DNA from: Gordius sp. MW1
Lineage: Eukaryota; Nematomorpha; Gordioida; Gordea; Gordiidae
Direction of reading: 5' to 3'
Assembly: GCA_964036665.1 (NCBI GenBank)
Contig: OZ038528.1
Coordinates: 5,400,501 to 5,464,500 of the forward strand
DNA: 64,000 bases
The notes under the pieces are model-generated. The model did no database searches, had not been told where the DNA came from, and saw only the letters and a list, made by a program, of their open reading frames with translations. Position numbers and translations under genes: made by a program. Below are positions 60,640 to 64,000 of the stretch, one piece after another (positions within the stretch are counted from its first letter, which is position 1; each line of letters begins with the position of its first letter).

Positions 60640-62440
60640 AGTCCCACAGTCGTGGTTTGTGTTGATAAGTTTCTTCCATCTTGACCGGGTGAGTGCAATG
60701 TCTTAATTAATCCCTTAAGTTTTCATAACTTTATCGACTTGCCCTTTCCACGTGACACGGGGTCGTCCTCTTCCTCTCTTCCCCGGTACCTCCGTGTCCA
60801 GTACTTTTCGATTTACGTCCCCTTCTTAGTATATGCCCATACCACCTTAGCCGATTTTCGTTAATCAAGTCCGTCATAGGTTGAATACCCATTTTTTCAT
60901 GAGAAATTCATTCGTAATATGTTCGAGCTTAGTATACCCCAAGCTCCACCACATCACTCTCATCTCTGTGGCTTGTAATAGCTTTCCTTCCGTGGTGTTT
61001 AATGCCCATGTTTCACTTCCATAGAATCACACCGGTCTTACGTTGGATTTGTAAGCTTTGCTCTTCAATTATATTGACATTTTCTTGTCGCACATTACAC
61101 CGAATATACTTCGCCATTTAAGCCATCCTTTTTGGATCCGGGCATTGACTTCTGTTGCGCAACCTCTCACTTAATGTACTATCGAGCTTAGGATTGTACC
61201 AGTCTACTTTTGGGTACTTTAGATGGTCTTCCAGCGATGGGCTGCCTGTAACGCTTTTCTATCTATCGCTTTTTGATTGTTGACCTTTAAACCATTTCCA
61301 GCTAAGCGCTTTGACCAATTTTCGGCTTCTTCTAATATTCTCCTATGTATTCTCGCATAGTACTATATCATCGGCATATAGCACACACCATGGCGATGGC
61401 TTTTGAATGTCTCTCGTTTAACACATATCTCTCTCCCTTTACCTAATATCCTCTCTTTCTCCTCCACCCCGCCCCCCTCATGTGTGCTTGGGTAGATATG
61501 GGGGCGGGAGTGGAAGAAATGGAGAAAGGGAGAGAGAGATGTGTTAGTAAACAGCGCGTGTGTAGTGTAGTATGAACTCTAATGTACTCCTTTTTCCAGA
61601 CATAGCGGGGCGAATTTTGATAAGGGGAAGGGGTTTACGTAAACTCAAATAAATTTAAATATAAGAGTGATATAAAAAAATTAAATAATGGACGTATAGA
61701 TGAAACTTTAATCTACAGGAATAAATTAATATTTTTTTATATAAATATTTAGTGGCTATTGAGCCTCAAAAAGGGGTACAATGGGCATTTTTGCACCTTC
61801 AACCTCGTTTATCTAGAAAACGGGAGGTTTTGGGAAAAAACTAAAAACACTTTATTAATCAGCGCAAAATTCTCTATCATAATTATAGGTTAGATAACGG
61901 GATAGAATAACAAAGTCAATATTTATAGAGCTAACAAGGGACTTAAAGCAGATCCTTGATGTAATCCAATTTCAACCCGAAAAGGTTTAGAGTCTCCTAC
62001 TGTCGTCCTAACGCGAAAATTTGAGGCTTCACAAATTTATTTTATAAGCTGATGCGTCAGGAATATTTTGTTTTCATAAGGACCACTATATTAAATCGCG
62101 AGGGACCGTGTCATAAGCATTCTCCAAGTCGCTAAAGAACATATGGAGGTCTGTTCACTTTTCACCATATTTAACCATCATTTGTCTTAGTGCGAGGATT
62201 GGATCTATTGTGGATTTGCCAAACACAAATCCGAATTGGTTAGTCGATCTTTCCACCTCGTTTTTTAGCCTTGCTACTAAGATTCTTTCCATAAGCTTCA
62301 AGGAGTGGCAAGTTAGCTTGATACCTCTGTGATTGCCACAGTCCTGAGCGTCTCTTTTACCTTTAAATATGGGTATAATCGTGCTTGCTCTCCATTGTAT
62401 AATATTATAAAAGATTTGGCAAAGAAGTACCATGTGCAAT
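60640..62440 (-). pseudogene. LINE (non-LTR retrotransposon) reverse-transcriptase relic, minus strand
   Basis: Read on the minus strand from 62440. IIPIFKGKRDAQDCGNHRGI and STNQFGFVFGKSTIDPILAL (62155-62400) are the start of an RT domain. Then come SDLENAYDTVPRDLI, FRVEIGLHQGSALSPLL (about 61930-61990), PWCVLYADDIVL (about 61365-61400, the catalytic ADD) and EEAENWSKRLAGNGLKV. Finally FYGSETWALNTTEGKLLQAT and PGKRGRGRPRVTWKG (about 60750-61040) close the C-terminal part. Stops and frameshifts occur throughout, and about 0.45 kb of foreign DNA lies between the HQGSALSP and ADD motifs. The 5' part (endonuclease) is absent. Confidence 0.88.
61410..61548. mobile_element. Fold-back repeat inserted in the LINE relic
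   Basis: TAACACATATCTCTCTCCCT on the left pairs with AGGGAGAGAGAGATGTGTTA on the right. The interior has CACCCCGCCCCC and GGGGGCGGGAGTGG arms. It lies inside the region that separates two RT motifs of the LINE. Confidence 0.7.
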
Positions 62441-62863
62441 GATATTTGCAGACGATATAATCATGTGTGTGTACCAAAAGAACAAGTTTTAGTTAAAACT
62501 CTAAACAGATGGGTAAATGCAACCGAAAAATGGAACCCAGAATAATTGGAAAAACAGAGAACACGATTTAAATTAGAAGAAAATCCGCACAGTGCATCTT
62601 ATATTTGATGTAATAGACATGTCTTTCAAATATTTAGGCTCAGATTGAAAAGAAAGGTTCAAGCAGAAGCAATCATAAATGCAGGATGGCTTAAACGGAG
62701 AGATGTATACATTCTATGTGACAAAAGGATTTCAAAAGGGCGTAAAGGTAAACTGCCTACATCATTTATACAGCCAAGTCCTTTATAGCTCGGAACCATG
62801 AGTAAAGCTAAAAAGGCAATAGCAAAATTTAGCGTCTATCGATATGAGAATGTTATATGGATG
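62440..62863 (+). pseudogene. Second LINE reverse-transcriptase relic, plus strand
   Basis: On the plus strand, MIFADDIIMC (62448-62478) is the RT catalytic box. It is followed by DMSFKYLGSD (about 62618-62650), LYSQVLYSSEP (about 62770-62800) and IDMRMLYGC (about 62838-62865), the same motif order as in LINE C-terminal halves (ADD ... FKYLGS ... LYGSExW ... EMRML). Stops are frequent. It abuts the minus-strand LINE at about 62440, in the opposite orientation. Confidence 0.75.
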
Positions 62864-64000
62864 TAGAGCCCTGCAAAATAAATTTCTGCCCGAGCCCGGC
62901 CCGACCTCTCAATTTTTTTTGCCCGAGCCCAAAAGACTTTTTTATTTTTGGCCCGACCCGAGCCCGACCCGATTTTTCAAACAAACTTTTTGTGGTATAT
63001 CTATTCCCCCCCTCGCTTACTTCTAATTTTATGACTTCTTTTACTTTTGGAAATGTGGTGGTTTATTCTTAAATTTAAATGTCAAGGTTAGTTACCGGTT
63101 TATTACCCTACTATGAATTAGCCTTCAGATGTTATAATCATGATGATATCGCTATTTGTTAGTTATTGTTATTTGCGCCGCTTATCATTATTGTACCAGT
63201 GCGCTGATTGTTGTTGTTACCGATGCGCTGATCATTATTGTTTTACCACCGCGCTTGTGCGCTATCATTTATTTGTTTATCGTCATCCTACCTCCCCCCA
63301 TCATTATCATTGTTACTACTTAAAACGGATTGTCATTAGAGATTGATCAGTTATAATAATTTTTAAAGTTGAATAAATTTATGCGAAAGATGTAGTTGTA
63401 CGAAAAATAAAACTGATTAATATTCGCGGTAGTCCTAGAAAATAGATACATTTAGCTAGAAATTTAAATAAATATTTTAGAGCGTATTTGTAGTCTTCAA
63501 ATACGAAACTTTTGAAAAATTATATTATTAAAAATTATTTCACCATCTGGATATGAAATGCATTAGATTGTTATTATTCGTAATTTACAACTAGGATAAG
63601 TTTGAAATAAAAAATCCGCTTCCTCTCGTTATAATTTATTCAGCTAATCATTTGAGCATAAAATTTAACTTTATGAAATATATTTTAGTTTCAAATGAAA
63701 AACTTTTTGAAATATTTACTTTCTTATTTCTACAGTTGTAACAGCTACTATGATTCTATATAAATACTATAATCAGATTTGCAATTCAAGTTAGTTATAT
63801 TATAATAGACAAGGGGAAAAAGTGAATTTTAGAAGTTATATAATGTACGCTGTGCGAAGATAATTATTTAATATCGAATTGAGTTTATTTAAATCCTATT
63901 TTATAAAATATTAGTTTGCTAGTTCAGTTGGGGCCGGGCTCGGGCCTCGGGTCGGGTCGCCACATCAAGCCCGACCTAAGCCCGAGGCCCGATTAGTTTA
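62864..64000. mobile_element. C-rich-ended hAT-like element, running off the window
   Basis: It begins TAGAGCCCTGCAAAATAAAT within the LINE relic, with clusters of CCCGAGCCC and CCCGACCCGA to about 62975. Near the window end are inverse clusters (GGGCCGGGCTCGGGCCTCGG from 63930, GGTCGGGTCG). The layout mirrors 23571-24523. The middle is AT-rich and non-coding. The right end and target duplication lie beyond base 64000. Confidence 0.6.

Overview
The window is animal nuclear DNA: AT-rich, with short exons, GT-AG introns and a dense load of transposons. The gene families (NPC1, a SEA/EGF membrane protein, GAPDH) and the repeats fit an invertebrate, probably an arthropod. I cannot name the species from sequence alone. 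Gene models were built by hand from homology recognised by eye, splice signals and reading-phase agreement; all are on the + strand.

Layout: (1) 288-6432, the last 11 coding exons of an NPC1-type sterol transporter whose 5' half lies outside the window. (2) 10.3-15.95 kb, a six-exon gene (SEA-A) predicted to encode a secreted 458-residue SEA/EGF protein. (3) 16-36 kb, a repeat-rich interval: minisatellites, a Helitron relic, a Ty3/gypsy pol relic split by a hAT-like element, FLYWCH/MULE-like fragments and an intact small hAT element with a BED finger. (4) 36.1-50.8 kb, SEA-B, an 18-exon paralogue of SEA-A. It continues past the point where SEA-A stops and gives a single-pass membrane protein of about 1036 residues: eight EGF-like modules, two SEA domains, a transmembrane helix and a proline-rich cytoplasmic tail. 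(5) 51.7-53.9 kb, an LTR with a tRNA-Leu-type primer site fused to a tRNA-Lys relic, plus nested hAT-like MITEs. (6) 54799-56169, a complete six-exon GAPDH gene. (7) 57-64 kb, palindrome-ended repeats, two oppositely oriented LINE reverse-transcriptase relics and a further C-rich-ended element running off the window.

The most informative observation is the SEA-A/SEA-B pair. The first six exons and about 0.5 kb of upstream DNA are duplicated with identical intron phases. In SEA-A the splice donor after exon 6 reads AT where SEA-B has GT, and a stop follows within a few codons, so a membrane-anchored architecture has become a predicted secreted one. SEA-B itself may have two C-termini, depending on a donor just after the membrane helix. 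A second theme is hAT activity: six elements carry matching 8-bp target duplications (five perfect, one 7 of 8), some nested inside other repeats, which gives a relative order of insertion.
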